64,000 bases of DNA from assembly GCA_028386065.3 (NCBI GenBank), contig JAKUCV010007763.1, positions 75,196-139,195 on the forward strand, read 5' to 3'. This document shows positions 11,150-23,075 of this stretch, in pieces. Every line of letters starts with the position of its first letter. Position 1 is the first letter of the stretch. The position numbers were made by a program, and so were the translations under genes. The notes beneath the pieces were generated by a model that worked only from the letters and a program-made list of their open reading frames with translations, made no database searches and was not told the origin of the DNA. Source of the stretch: Turnera subulata (lineage: Eukaryota; Streptophyta; Magnoliopsida; Malpighiales; Passifloraceae).

Positions 11150-13160
11150 TTACAACAGGAAAATACAGAGATCGGTCATCATCATTTGTTGATGTGTCTT
11201 ACTTTTAGAAACATGGTCCCTAGGTTTAGCTTCCAAACATGGAACATCTGCCACATGCTTCACAAGATCGATCACTGGTCGTTTTAGAATCCATTGTTTA
11301 ATGACCTTTGTTGGTTTTGAAGTTTCTTTAGGCCTCCCGTCATGTTTCACTTCTTCTGGCCTATGAGGTCTTTGTCGTCGATGTGACCATTCTCCCAAAT
11401 AAGTGTGCTCTTCCCTTTGTCGTCCCTCATTTCTCAACTGTAGGAGTCTTCTCCATTGTGTTTTGTTAGTCTTGAACGGCTGTTCCAATACTCTAATTTC
11501 ACAGCTAGCTTCCATTGGAGATAAAACTGATCGGCGCTTTTGAGGCCATTGCTGATAACGTTGGTTACTCCTGGATTTAAAGCTCCAGATGCTTTTACTA
11601 TTTAGTTGCACCTTGATATCAGCTTTGAACGGCTTGTGGCTTGACAATATAAGATCTCGTATGCACCTTGGACATCTTTTTACTCTTTGTACTGCCCCAA
11701 TAGTCTCAACTTTCTTGTAACCCCTAGATAGCTCTAAAGGTAGACGGGGGGTCGTTAGTGACGTCTTCAGTATATAGCTAGAATCAAGAATCTGCAGATT
11801 ACGGCTATTGGGAACAACATGTAAGTTCTGGCCTTTGGGAATGGTCTGATGGCTCTGTTTGCTGGGAATAGCTTGAAGGCTTTGGACATTGGCAATGTTC
11901 TATCGATCATAGCCATTGTGAATGGACCGACATCTATGTCCATATTGGATCCTTTCACGTTGTAATACTGATGGAGATTTTTCTTCACAATGACTTAGAT
12001 CTGTGCTGCCCCCTAGTAGATCGGTCTTGTCTCGTATCCACTGTTATTTGGTTGGCTGTTATTGTTGAAGATGGATTGTGCTGCAAGTGGAGGTGGTAGA
12101 CCATTATTGTGGAGAAGATCGTTGGCGACTTGTTTTCTTCTGACAGCATGACCCTGTGGACCGCCTTGAGGTTGATAACCTTGAAAATTATTGATGTCAG
12201 GGCCATATGGCTGGCCTTGCTGGCCAAACCTTAGAGCGACAAGTTGAGCTACTTAGCCGAAATAACTAGCCGTCTGATTATGCTAGCCAACCCTCATTCC
12301 CTATCTCTTGTGCCTTTTGTCCCCTTGGCCTTATGGAGTTTTGGTTATTCCCTGTAAAAACTTGGTTACGGAAACCAAAATTATTATGATTATGAGGAAT
12401 AACTAGATTAGGGCCCCGTGGTTGGGTTTGCAGATGAGGCATGGAATACTCCAAACAGTCCATCTTCTGGTTGACCTACTGCATAACTGTGTTGAACATA
12501 TTCATCAATCACCCCTCCATCTCCTGGTTCTGATGCAGATTCTGCTCCTCAACAACAGTTGTGATTGTGGCTAACTGATCCTCTGTAATATGGACCGTAA
12601 GGTTACTTGTCTGTTGTTGGCCTATGAAATGATGGCCAAAATTAAGGTTTTTAGCAGGAGCTGGTGAACTGAAGGCTGAGCCATCTATTGCGTCATCTCC
12701 AAGTTCCTCCTCGACGAGTGCTCATCATAGAATGGGTGATCATCATTCACACTAGGATGATCATGCCCAGACTGATCTGAATCAAGGTCAGATTGGTTGT
12801 CCAAACCTTGGCTAAGGCAATGCCCCCTTGTTCTGACGTACTTTGGAGGCTATGGTCATGATGTACATCTTCTTCAGCAAAGGGATTCACCTTTCCTGAG
12901 CCCTTTTTGCTGGCTTCTTCTTTCCTTCAATCTTGCTTTGGCTGAATTCTGGATCTTCCAAGATTTCCTTGGCGTTGGCTTCCACACATTTCTTCCTATA
13001 CTGCTTTTTGATCTTTGGCTGGCAGTCATCCCACTCACGGTGTTTAGCGCTAGCGAGAGTGTCGTGGTAGATAGTCTTTTCCTAGAGAGGAAGCTTGAGT
13101 GCCCGCCTTGCGATGATGATCTCTTCTATGGCCTATCGAAGTTCTGAATCTTCTATGGAT
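11150..13160 (-). pseudogene. Decayed coding remnant, unrecognised (probably transposon)
   Basis: Minus-strand frames recur through this stretch: a 165-codon frame at 11150-11647, others at 11767-12463, and a run around 12890-13150 reading HDTLASAKHREWDDCQPK. They are separated by stops and frame changes. Composition is basic and Gln/Asn/Pro rich, as in a retrotransposon Gag, but I see no zinc knuckle, protease or RT motif and cannot name the family. It is treated as a degenerate element remnant because every neighbour is transposon-derived. Confidence 0.35.
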
Positions 13161-14189
13161 TCTAGCATGAAGAATGCTTAGAAAAGAAAAAAAAAATTAC
13201 TATAGAAAAGTGGTGACTGGAGTCACAACGCCGTGCCAAAAACTGTTCGTCGAATTGAACAACGAGCAACCATCTGCTACCTGTGAGAACCCGACCCAAA
13301 GTCACTTGGGCCAAAACCATCATCACTCATTACAAAGTCACTTGGGCCAAAACCATTAGCACCTATATCAACACCTAACTAAATTTAGCAAGTCAAAAAT
13401 GGGATTTCAAGAAAATGAAACAAATCCTTCCGGTGGGACGGCCGGAAGGAAACCTATGAGAAAATTTTCACACCCACATACAGATTCAAAATTAAACCCT
13501 CTCTTATTTGGTGGTACTATATAAAGCAAAGGAGAAAATACGAAGGGATCAGGCCCCTCTCATCCATTATAACATGACGAGAAAGGCTAATGTGAGAAAA
13601 GATAAGTTATAAAAAAGTCATAGGCTTCAATCACCAACAGAACATATAATCATGGCAAGCTTATATATACTCCTTAACCTAAACCCAAAAATATCTAACC
13701 TATATACAAAGGAGAGGTCAGGATCTCCCATAACTTGCAATAACCTAACCTTTCCGTATATATCTTGTCCATTAACTCTATCTTATGTTAATACTATATC
13801 TCTTTCCTTTATCTAGATCTATATCTATTTAATGTGGCATTTTCTCCAAAGCCACTATTGCATGCTAGCGGCTAGCATTGCTCTAAAGTATAAACCTGGG
13901 AGATAACATACTGTAGGAAATCCATCTTTCACACCATGGTTTGTTATCGATCTCATCTCAAATAGTGACAAGTAAAATTGCAAAGAGTGAAAAACAGGAG
14001 AAGAAAAAAGAGAAGTCAGGATCTTCCATAACTCGAGACAACCTGAGCCTTTAATTTTGCCCATTAACTCTGTAATTAGCGATTGGTACTGTTTTGCACT
14101 TACTGGATGGATAGTACGAACGTAACCTTTTGCCAAATGCCAATGATCGTCATGTATCCCAAATTCCAAGAGATGTGTGTGTGGGTCCC
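13161..14189. other. Unassigned region
   Basis: It contains two copies of CAAAGTCACTTGGGCCAAAA (about 13298 and 13336) and a 125-codon minus-strand frame (13855-14232) with no known motif. I cannot support a gene here. Confidence 0.35.
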
Positions 14190-15060
14190 AGCTTTTGGTT
14201 TGCTCGTCTCTTGGTTTTCTAGGTTCCCTCATGTCTAGTCTTCTTCATCTCTCGGTTTTCGATTCGAAGACTGCATAACCGCATGGATAAGCTAAGCTCA
14301 AACTAACCCGTCAATTTCGGATCCAATTTGGAATTTTCCTTGGGAGGTGTTTGGAAGGAATTGGAATGTAAGAATATTTATTCCTAGAGATATTGAAGAA
14401 GGGGCTCTCTATTGATTCAAATTTGTACCTACCTGGGGGATAAGGATAGCGAAAGACGAAAAACGGAAGATTTAACATAGTACTTTTGATCGAAAAGTCA
14501 ATCTGATCTCTTTCCTATCCTTCGCTCAATGAGAAAATGGGTGAGATTCTAGAGGATCAAACCTATGGGACTTAAGGAATGATGGAAGGGAATCAAAAAG
14601 AAAAGAGAAGGAAAAAGAATAAAAAAGAAGTAAAAAAAGTCAATAAAAAAAGTTGGACCTATTCTAGGTCCCGACTTTTGGTTTGCTCATCTCTTGGTTT
14701 TCTGGGTTCCCTCATGTCTGGTCTTCCTCATCTCTCGATTTGTGGGTACTAGGCCTTGGCTTTTGGTTTGCTCATCTCTTGATTTTCTGGGTTCCCTCAT
14801 GTCTGGTCTTTCTCATCTTATGGTTCGCGAGGACTGGATCTCGGCTTTGGGTTCGCTCCCCCTCCTGGTTTCCCTCATATCTGGTTTGACTCACTCCCCT
14901 CAGGGTTTGGATTCTCTCACATCTGGATTCCCTTAAGGTTTTCTCTCATCTGGTTTCCCTTATCTCATGGTTTGTTTTATTCCCCTCAAGGTTTACTCTT
15001 ATCTGGCTTTCCTCATCTAATCAAGGTTGACTCATTTTCTGATATCTCATGTTTAGGTGT
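14190..15060. repeat. Degenerate minisatellite, TTTGGTTTGCTCATCTCTTG type
   Basis: The block TTTGGTTTGCTC(A/G)TCTCTTG, then TTTTCTGGGTTCCCTCATGT, occurs near 14196, 14675 and 14760. Decayed words (TCTGGTTTCCCTCATCT, TCATGGTTTG) fill the sequence to about 15060. Copies vary in spacing. Confidence 0.65.
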
Positions 15061-15654
15061 CTCAGATCCCTGATTGTCTCATTGGTTTGGGGAAAAGCTT
15101 GGAAGTTGGGTGTCACTTAGCGGCTGGGTGGTCTGGATCACATGCCCTTATGTCATCTAACCGAGTTTACTGGGTTGTCTGCGGCTCGTATCTCTCGGGC
15201 TCCCGGGTCCCCTAGTGTGTTTGAAGGAAATGGGGTGGGCCATGTCCCTTGCCTAAATGTGGGCACTTCATGCCCCTGGTCTGATTCCGTCGAGGTGGAG
15301 CATGATGCCCCAAACATCATCTATTTGTGGTCTAGCATGCCCCTAGCCCACAATCATCCCAGGTGCCCCACCCAAAATCAAACATAAACCAAGTAAATGG
15401 GCTCATCATGCCCCTGGAAGTCCATTTAGTCAAGGCGGGTTATCATGCCCTTGGCATTTTAATCAAAGTAGGGTATGGTGCCTCTAATCCTGGGTTAGCA
15501 AAAAATTAATGTTTAGTACATAGGTAATCACTCAATTCCAAGCAACAATTCTTATTATTCGGGACTCAAAAATATTCATACAGGGGTTTTATCTAAGAGG
15601 AGAAGCAGTCCTGGGGCACGGGGCTCGCAAAAATTCAAGAAAGGACCCAAGGGA
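15061..15654. repeat. Decayed repeat with recurring CATGCCCCTGG words
   Basis: CATGCCC or CATGCCCCTGG recurs about seven times between 15140 and 15460 at roughly 35-60 bp intervals. No coding region is visible. It continues the untranslated minisatellite zone that precedes the PMD remnant. Confidence 0.5.
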
Positions 15655-15757
15655 GTGATGGCGGTCATGAGAGGAGGCCTGCCAGAGCCAGGCGGTCATG
15701 TGGGGATGACCGTTAGGGCTGGGCGGTCTTCCCGCCATGACCGCCGGCATTGGGTTG
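15655..15757. repeat. Cluster of GGCGGTCAT / ATGACCGCC inverted repeats
   Basis: GGCGGTCAT, GGCGGTCATG, GATGACCGTT, GGCGGTCTTCCCGCC and ATGACCGCC occur within about 100 bp in both orientations, so the strand can fold into several hairpins. A matching cluster lies at 26868-26966. Both precede plant-mobile-domain-type frames. Confidence 0.75.
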
Positions 15758-16571
15758 GTTTTAAATCCCCATTTTTCCCTCTCTCTCTCTCCTCTAATTT
15801 CACCCAAAAATACCCCAAAGTACCCGAACTTCTTGTTTCTCTCTCCTCTCATTATCCCCCAAATACTAAAAAATCCTTCCCAAGCTCTCCTATTCCTCAT
15901 CCATGGCATCATCGTCGTCCAATCTTCGAGATCACGAGAAGAATCCATGAAGAAATACCATCCCAAAACCAATCCGGAGGAGAATCCGGGTTTGTTGATG
16001 AAATCCCCTAGTAGGCACATCAACTCTCCAAAGTCCCAATAAGTAATTTTTATCAATTAAAACCCATGAAATCTTCATTTTGTTTCAAATTCAAGTTCAC
16101 GCCCATATGCCCCTTAAATTCAAATTTGTGTGGTGCATGTTGTGTTTGATTGCTTGAAAATGTTCCTAAGATGTCTATAATGCTTTCCTATATGCTTATT
16201 TCATGAATTAAATACAAAAATCACAAATTGAGGTTTTTTCCAAACTGGGGTTTAGGGTTCCTGGCGAAATTCGGGGATTCTAAATGATTGAGATGTTGTT
16301 TGGATGTTATGAGTGCATAGAATCGTTGTTGGGTGAATGGGTATTGATGGGCTTGTCCCAATTTTGGCCAATTTTGAACTTTTTTCAGAGCGGGTTTTGT
16401 AATTTTCTTATGTCTTGACCCGTAAATAAAATTGTGTTTTGATGCCGGAAAATATGATGCAAGTATGTAATCCCATCCCCATGATGCATGTCTTGATGTA
16501 TATGGTCTTGGTTTGATCTTTTCGAGCCCGAGTTGGCACGAGCATTAACCTCTTTTGGTATATCTACACAG
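15758..16571 (+). other. Leader and intron region before the PMD exon
   Basis: A CT-rich stretch (15776-15800) is followed by AT-rich sequence ending in a splice-acceptor-like TATCTACACAG at 16561-16571. A short frame, MASSSSNLRDHEKNP at about 15903, could be a first exon but is not proven. Confidence 0.35.
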
Positions 16572-17246
16572 GACCCGAAGGAGAGGCAGCAGAGCCATGC
16601 CGGGGCTAATACACGTCATCTCGTTCTCACCCATGTGAAGAAGAACAAGCCCGTCCATGAAATCATCAAGAGAGTTGGATTATGGGATTTTTTTAGCACT
16701 TTCCGAGGGGACAAGGTCGACCTGCAGGCGGTGTCGGCCCTAGGCGAGAGGTGGTGGGACACCACCATAACTTTTAATTTTGCTTGTGGGGAGATGACGA
16801 TGACCCCTTTGGATTTTTCCCACATTACCGCATTATTGTTCCGGGGCTCACCGGTCATTTTTGATCAGCAGTTAGGCATTGATCGCTTTCAGGAGCTGGT
16901 AGGTCTTGCACCTTAGTGGGTTCGTATAGGCAAGGTATCGCCTAAGTGGTTGCAGGATGCCTTATTGGATAGTCAGTATCTCGGGACACCCGAGCAGCGG
17001 GCCCGTGGTTTGTTCTTGGTGAGCATGCACAGGACTCACTTAGCATCAGGTAGTGATCGGATTCGGTGTGACTTGTTGGCGTCACTCGTCGACTTGGGCG
17101 GACCAAAGATTGACTAGGCTTCGGCAGGTTCTGTAAATGCTTATCGAGAGATGACCAATTTCTCTCAGGTTACTGTCAAGTACTTCTATGACTCAGCTTG
17201 GATCTGGGAGGTATACCTATCGCCCAGATCTTTGTATCCCGTTTAG
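16572..17246 (+). pseudogene. Plant mobile domain (PMD, aminotransferase-like) gene remnant
   Basis: After the acceptor the frame reads VGLWDFFSTFRGDKVD, ALGERWWDTTITFNF, GEMTMTPLDFSHITALL and, further on, LDSQYLGTPEQRARGLFLVS. This is the PMD pattern: an L..W.P.THTF-like core, a G-E-M-T-x-T-x-x-D segment and a downstream helix. PMD proteins occur as host genes (MAIL1/MAIN relatives, silencing) and as passengers of MULEs and Ty3/gypsy elements. Two in-frame TAG codons (16914-16916, 17115-17117) break the frame before a third stop at 17244-17246. It is dead, and probably the antisense ORF of a Tat-like retrotransposon whose remainder is lost. An Athila-like LTR begins 46 bp downstream. Confidence 0.75.
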
Positions 17247-17292
17247 TTACCCCTTTCTTCGATTTGACTAGATAACTCTTTCGGGTGTGGGG

Positions 17293-19230
17293 TGATGCGT
17301 TATGTTTACGCGTGACTTTTCAAATTTATAATTCTTGATCAATTCACAACACGACACACAAATATCTCACGAGTAAACGCAACGATTGTTAACTGCAAGC
17401 GTACAGTGTACTATGTAGTGTAGTAGTCTAATCAAGATCGATCCACGAAACAAGGGAAATAAGTACTATCTAAATCACAACTTATGATTATCTAGGCAAA
17501 TCAATTAAAAGATGGTGTAGGGTGATGTCGACTAGGCTAAAAGAAAAGAAATAAAATTGCAAACTTATTCTAACGTGGAGTTCTATCAATATCTAAAGCA
17601 ATCTAGGAAATCGGGGTTTACACAATTACTATCTAGGTTTATTATTCATGGAATCGATTTCTACTGTTTTTTTTATACTAATCGAGGAAGGTGGGACTCG
17701 AACCCGAGAGCTCACCCCTCTTGTGCTTTTGACACAAGAGTGCCAATGAGCTAATCGATTTCTACTATTGATGTGTAATTGTGGGCAATTGTTTCTAATA
17801 TCTTAATCCTCAGCTCTCGCATGTTGAATCAAATATCCAGCAAAGATTACTACCTAGCTCTCGCATAGCCTAACATCAATACTAAACTCATTAAGCACAA
17901 AACAATCAATCAAGCCCTAAGAAACTATCAGCTCTCACATATTTTAGCATCAATCAATCTATGTTCTTCTAGGTATCATCATATAAATTACGCAGCTCTC
18001 GCATCTTGCAATCAATAAGAATCAATCCAAAGTAGATAATAAATTCGGCACACATAGATTGAATAATCAACACAATCAATTGAATAAACATCAATCCATA
18101 GATAATAAAACCATAGAAGTAATTGGCTACATCCCTAATCCTAGAATAGAGAATTAGTTCCTCATAATAAAATAGCAATCAATCAAAATCTCACAAGAAT
18201 TCATCAAGTAAACAATTTAACAGAAAGAAAATTGAAAAGAGGAAGGAGTAGTGAATTCGGCTGGCCGATTTGGTTGGATGATGATGGCGTCGACTTGTGC
18301 TCTCCTGCTGTCGATTTTTGCTGCAATTGGACTGGTGATTTTTTGACTTTAAACCTTCAAATCTTGCTGGAAAAACTTTGTTGTGGGGAATAACCTTTGA
18401 AATTGGATGAGAAATTTGGCACCATCTAGAGGATCCAAAAGAGTAGAAAACCCTAACCCTACTAGTGTGTGTGACATAATAACTAACGAATTTGGCAGAG
18501 CTTCGCTCTCTGACTTCTGCTTCCTGAATATATCGACCTAGGGGGTCCTTTTATACTGGTATTTCTGCTGGAATTCGGTTCGGGTACTCCTTCTTTGAAT
18601 GGAAATTGAATTCTTGACTTGCACTCCAAGTTGGACTTTTGCCTATTTTCTGACGCAAAAATTTCACGCCACTTTACTGCTAGAAGACGTCCGAACTGGG
18701 TGTTGGGCTCTTCTACAGAGTTCTATATAGTTCTCTCAGCTTTCTTTTCATAAAAAGAGCTCTTCCATTGGACTTCTGTAGCTCAAGATATCAATGAAAC
18801 ACTAGGCATGGGTCGGCACAGGAAAATCTGCATCCTGGGCTGGATTAAAATAATACCTGCTCCTTGTTGACAAGTCCAAAAATTATGAAATTTAATCCAT
18901 AGAAAGCTCTGGAAGTCTTGTTTCGTCTCCAATTGGTCTCACTTAATTTCGATGCCTAGAACTCCCGAAATCTTCAAAATAGTCAGCTATGCTCACTGCA
19001 GAAAGTTTCCTAGATTGGGCTTGGTTTCCAAACTTGGCTAAAAAGCTTCCATTCTTCGATAAAAAAGATAAATTCCTGGTAAAAATACTTAATCAGAAAA
19101 ATTGAAGTACTAATTTACACAATGCATGAAAACACACAATAATATAAAGATTACACACATAATTGATACAGAAAACATAGTAAAAGCCATTGAAAACCAT
19201 CATAAAAATACTAACATTTAGATATTATCA
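17293..19230 (-). repeat. 3' LTR of Athila-like copy 1
   Basis: 1938 bp. On the minus strand it begins TGATAATATCTAAATG and ends in ACGCATCA, matching the LTR at 30807-32648. It carries four AGCTCTC(G/A)CAT words on the plus strand and a SINE insertion at 17652-17766. Both ends obey TG...CA. Confidence 0.85.
17652..17766 (-). mobile_element. tRNA-derived SINE (or retroposed tRNA) inside the LTR
   Basis: A 14-bp TSD (AATCGATTTCTACT) at 17652-17665 and 17753-17766 brackets 87 bp. On the minus strand the insert shows an A-box-like TTAGCTCATTGG (overlapping the TSD), a 7-bp anticodon-like stem TCTTGTG/CACAAGA with a 7-base loop, a B box GGGTTCGAGTCC, and a TATAAAAAAAAC tail. The paralogous LTR at 30807-32648 shows the empty site. 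A functional tRNA is excluded: there is no acceptor stem. Confidence 0.8.
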
Positions 19231-21129
19231 AATCTCCTCAAACTTAAACTTTGCTTATCCTCAAGCAAATAAAACAAAATAAATCAAATGAGAGTTTTGA
19301 AAATCTCCATCAAATCACATAATCAAAAAGAATTCATATCAAGACTTCCAAGATAATCACCAAGAGCTTATGAAAAATCATTTAAGATCAATATGCCAAG
19401 AAAGAAAGAAAATCTCATGAAAAAGCATCCATGCCATAGTCAGACTTACTCGTACAAGCGTTCACACAAATCACTTAGCAAAAATCAACTTCCCATATGC
19501 ATGTAAGAATGAATTGACGTCATGAAAATTTGAGAAATAGCCCCATAGGCAAATTCCAGAACTTAACTCCACTATTATGAATAAACACTCTCAAAAAGAT
19601 TAATAGGACTTTACAGAGGGTTGTAATGGGGTCTTGGGTATAGGTTGGTCAGTAAAAAGGTATATAGGGAAATCAAAGTTCGAAAATTCACTCAAGAAAA
19701 GATTGCAATGAGCATTATCAAGAAGTTGAAAAGAATTCTCAAAGTGCAAGTCTTGAAGTAACATCCATCATGCGATCATCATAGGAAAATTCAACTTGTT
19801 TCAGGAACACTTGATTGCGCAATTTCCATTTTGTTTTTTTTAATCGACTTTGTCGATTTTTTTTTCTGCGCTTGACATTCCATAACATACTTGAAACAAT
19901 TGAAAGTGCAAACATCTTCAATACATAGACCTTCTTGGATGTGAGAAGATACGGTACAATTGTACTTATCATAGAAAAATCTTGATAAAAACACATAATA
20001 AAATCTATTAAGGAACTTTGAAAAAATAGGGTATGGATAATGAAAGAAAAGAATGGCAGCCATAAGGCTTCAAAGGGTTAAAGGTGGGTAAATGTGGGTA
20101 AAGAAAGAAAAATTGGCTACCATGATTTAGGCTCAAAAGGGCTAAACAAGGGATAATGAAAAGGGTAGACTTTTTGGCTTATTGGTTTAAACAAAGAATG
20201 CCTAAATCATCTCTTTCATTGAGCATCTATGAGAAAAATTCGCTTTGAAAAGTTCTGAAAACTTGTTCTTGGACATATATGTTGACGTCAAAAATTTTGA
20301 AAAATAATGCATAGGGTGTCGAAAAATGCTAAGTAAAGAATGCTAGAACTTGCATAAATTCATCATAACTAAGCATGAACACAAGATCAATCAAAAATCA
20401 AACTTCTTGAATATAAAAGAAAAAGATTTCGAAAACTCAAAGTAACACTCTTGGTTATCCATCAACAAAATCATCTTGATCATAGAATGGTGGGTTTGAA
20501 AACAATTTTGAAAAACAAAAAAAAAATCTTTTTGGAATTTTTTCAAAATTTTTTATTTTTTATCGATTTTTTTGATTTTTTTTAAAAACAACTTTTGAAA
20601 AAAATTTTTAAAACAATTTGAAAAATAATGTTGAAACCGATTTTGAATTTTTTTTTTGAAAAAGGTAATGGCTTTTTAAAGTAAACTAGAATAAAAAATA
20701 TGCATACTCAATATATTAAAGTAAAAAATATGCTCTTTATTGACACTAAACAAATAAAAACAAATAAATTGCAAAGAAATTTCTTCCCCCTCCTTAAACT
20801 TAAATCGGACAATGTACTCATTGGCCAAAAAAGAAAAGAAACAAAGGATAAAGGGATAGGCACATAGGAGAGGCACTCTCCTCAAACTTAGATTGAAACA
20901 TGTATAGCACATAACAAAAGATAATCCAAGTAAGAGAGAAAGTAAGAATCAGCCATAAGAGAGATAGAGAAATCGAAATTGCATTGCCACTAGGTGTTTA
21001 TGACACCAAAATTAAACACAATTGACATGAAATTAAATTGTCACGAGGATGACTAGCATTTACTGCATCCTATAAAAGTAAAGACATAAAGTAATAAAAA
21101 CACAACACATAGAATGATGATGCATGAAA
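19231..21129 (-). other. 3' untranslated region of Athila-like copy 1
   Basis: AT-rich, non-coding and collinear with 34508-35860 of copy 2 in the opposite orientation (shared ACAAAATGGAAATTG, TTGTTTAA and TTTTTGAAAA blocks). It includes long A/T homopolymer tracts at 20510-20660. Confidence 0.6.
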
Positions 21130-22266
21130 CTACACCTTGGCAAATTTGTTCTCAATGTTCTTTAGCTTCTTCCTAAGTTGTGCGACGGCCTTCTCTTGTT
21201 CTTCCAATTTGCTGCACATGACTTGTCCTAACTTATCAACAATGTCAACCAACTTTTCCATTTGAGGGAGTAATTCGCCGGTGGTCTTGTTGAGATTGGC
21301 GATGCCATCGACTTGAGCTTCCCATCCCATGAGAAATTCGAAGATGTTTGAGGAATCGGACTCCACGGATGATGTTGACGATGGTGGCTTACGATGGATC
21401 GGTTGTGTAATAACACAAAAGCATTCCTCATCAACCTCTTTTTCATCACTAAAAGGGTATGGATCTATGGGTTCATGGAGGTCCAAGTTCATTGCTTTGG
21501 CTACATGCATATGCACAGTCTCTATCGTGGGGTTAGAAGGGATTACAGTGTAGTGATCTAGGTTAATTCCTAAGAATTTGGCAATATGAGTGATTAACCC
21601 TCCACATGCAATCTCGCCTTCTCCTTTGCAAATATGAGCAAAATTTTGTAGCAACCAAAGTCCTCTATTGAGTTTGTACCCGTGTACCATGCAAAAGTGT
21701 ACAAAAAGCTCGTCACATTGCACCTTGTGTGCATCTTCGGTTCTTCCAAAGAAAGAGTGTGCCAAAACTCTGTGTAAATACCTCAGTGCATTATCCTTAA
21801 TGCACAAGTCACTAGCCAAGCCAGAGCCAGGAATGTATGAGTCATTACTAATCGTGTCCATCATGACTCTCGCACTAAAGCTACAGCTAGGAACTCGCCA
21901 TCCTTCTGCATCAAAACCAAAAATCTTGTTGAAATCAATTAAGCTCATCTCATAATCTTTCCTTGCAAGCCTAAACTTGACATAGCCTTCATCATGAATG
22001 TTCTTGAGATCCACCTCATACCCAAAAGTATTAAGAAACTCATAAGTAAGCTCCTCGTATGACGGCTCTCTAATCTTGCAAAAATCAACTAGTCCTATGT
22101 TGGCAAGATACTTGCCAATTGGCTCCTCAAGATTGTAAAACTCAACCACCTCAAAATCAATGTACCTCGTAGGAACTAGAGGCCTCTTAATCAACTTGTC
22201 GAACCTAGCTTGATTCGCATTAGAAATCCATCCCGGATTGTAGTCGGTAAACTTAGGCATAGGCAT
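21130..22266 (-). CDS. Athila-type accessory ORF (putative plant transposon protein)
   Basis: 378 residues from MPMPKFTDYNPGW. Recognisable blocks are RYIDFEVVEFYNLEEPIGKY, KFRLARKDYEMSLIDFNKIF, then ALRYLHRVLAHSFFGR and GLITHIAKFLGI; the C-terminus is a coiled-coil-like helix (EEQEKAVAQLRKKLKNIE). This resembles the plant transposon protein / ATHILA ORF-1-like family of unknown function. Its paralog at 33338-34507 starts 27 codons earlier. Here that upstream ATG is followed by an in-frame TGA where copy 2 has CGA, so I use the internal start. It lies downstream of pol, where Athila elements carry their extra (env-position) ORF. I see no signal peptide or membrane segment. Confidence 0.75.
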   Translation of the reverse strand: MPMPKFTDYNPGWISNANQARFDKLIKRPLVPTRYIDFEVVEFYNLEEPIGKYLANIGLVDFCKIREPSYEELTYEFLNTFGYEVDLKNIHDEGYVKFRLARKDYEMSLIDFNKIFGFDAEGWRVPSCSFSARVMMDTISNDSYIPGSGLASDLCIKDNALRYLHRVLAHSFFGRTEDAHKVQCDELFVHFCMVHGYKLNRGLWLLQNFAHICKGEGEIACGGLITHIAKFLGINLDHYTVIPSNPTIETVHMHVAKAMNLDLHEPIDPYPFSDEKEVDEECFCVITQPIHRKPPSSTSSVESDSSNIFEFLMGWEAQVDGIANLNKTTGELLPQMEKLVDIVDKLGQVMCSKLEEQEKAVAQLRKKLKNIENKFAKV

Positions 22267-22502
22267 AGAGCGCGGGAAATGGTTGGTGATGGTGAAGTTG
22301 GGTCAGCAAGGGTTGGGGTTGGTCTTCCTAGGGATGTTCTTAGGAAAATTCATCTTAAACTAAGGCTAAAGAGAGTAGGAGGCTAAAAGAAAAATCAAAG
22401 AAAAACCTAAAGGGTGCTAGGGAAGTAAAATCGGCACTAGGTGTAAGGATCTCTAGAGCTTGAATGATTTTGGTGTGGAAAAATATGAGGGGTATGGGTG
22501 TG

Positions 22503-22510
22503 CATTTATA
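22503..22510 (-). promoter_or_regulatory. Internal TATA box of the accessory ORF, copy 1
   Basis: Minus strand CTCTAGAGCCTATAAATGCA sits about 240 bp upstream of the ORF start. The same block is at 33186-33203 in copy 2. Conservation in both copies suggests a private promoter rather than LTR-driven expression only. Confidence 0.6.
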
Positions 22511-22754
22511 GGCTCTAGAGATGGTGGAAAAAGGGGTGTTGGTGCCGACTTTTGGTCCTATGGGTACTAGGAATCCACCTCAAACTAGTATTCAAAGTGG
22601 GTGTGTACTAGGAATCATATTTCGCCTAGGATTAGAAAATCCCTAACCTAAATAAAAAATAAAATCTAAATCCTAATCCTAAAAACTAAAGGAATACTAA
22701 CCTATATATATTTTTGGTGGGTCTAACACACAAAAAAAAAAATCGCAGCTAAGG

Positions 22755-23075
22755 GTGCCCCAAAAATTTGAGCCGGTGCACATGGGCTCCCCATGTTGCT
22801 CTCGGGTTGGTGCTGCGGGCGTGCCTTCGGTGCTGACGGGCGCGCCTTTGGCGTCCCTGGGTGCGTCTTGGGTCTCCTCGGTTGTGCTGGTTGGCGCGCC
22901 TGCATGTTCGCTTGCGGGTGTGCCGATTGGTGCGCCTGGGTGCTCTCGGGTGCGCCTTTGGTTGCGCCCGGCCGGGCTGGCTGGTGCGCGCTGACATGCG
23001 CGTTGGCGCGCCTTGGTGCATGCTAATGCGCGGGTTGGTGTACCATGGCTAGCCCGTGGGCGTGCCAATTGTCCT
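22755..23075 (-). repeat. GC-rich degenerate array of GGCGCGCC/GGTGCGCC words
   Basis: About 320 bp of strongly GC-rich DNA in an AT-rich element. GGCGCGCC, GGTGCGCC and GGGTGCGCC words are spaced irregularly. The equivalent array in copy 2 is at 32700-32950. Open frames through it are Ala/Arg/Gly-rich artefacts of composition. Confidence 0.7.

Noticed and set aside
13855..14232. 125-codon minus-strand frame as a host gene
   Set aside because: No motif, no codon-use support, and it overlaps the start of a minisatellite zone.
17666..17752. Possible functional tRNA gene
   Set aside because: A/B boxes and an anticodon-like stem are present, but there is no acceptor stem, and the TSD plus A-rich tail show a retroposed copy.
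22697..23068. Overlapping Ala/Arg/Pro-rich frames near 22.7-23.1 kb
   Set aside because: They arise from the degenerate GGTGCGCC array; the equivalent in the other copy is not conserved as protein.
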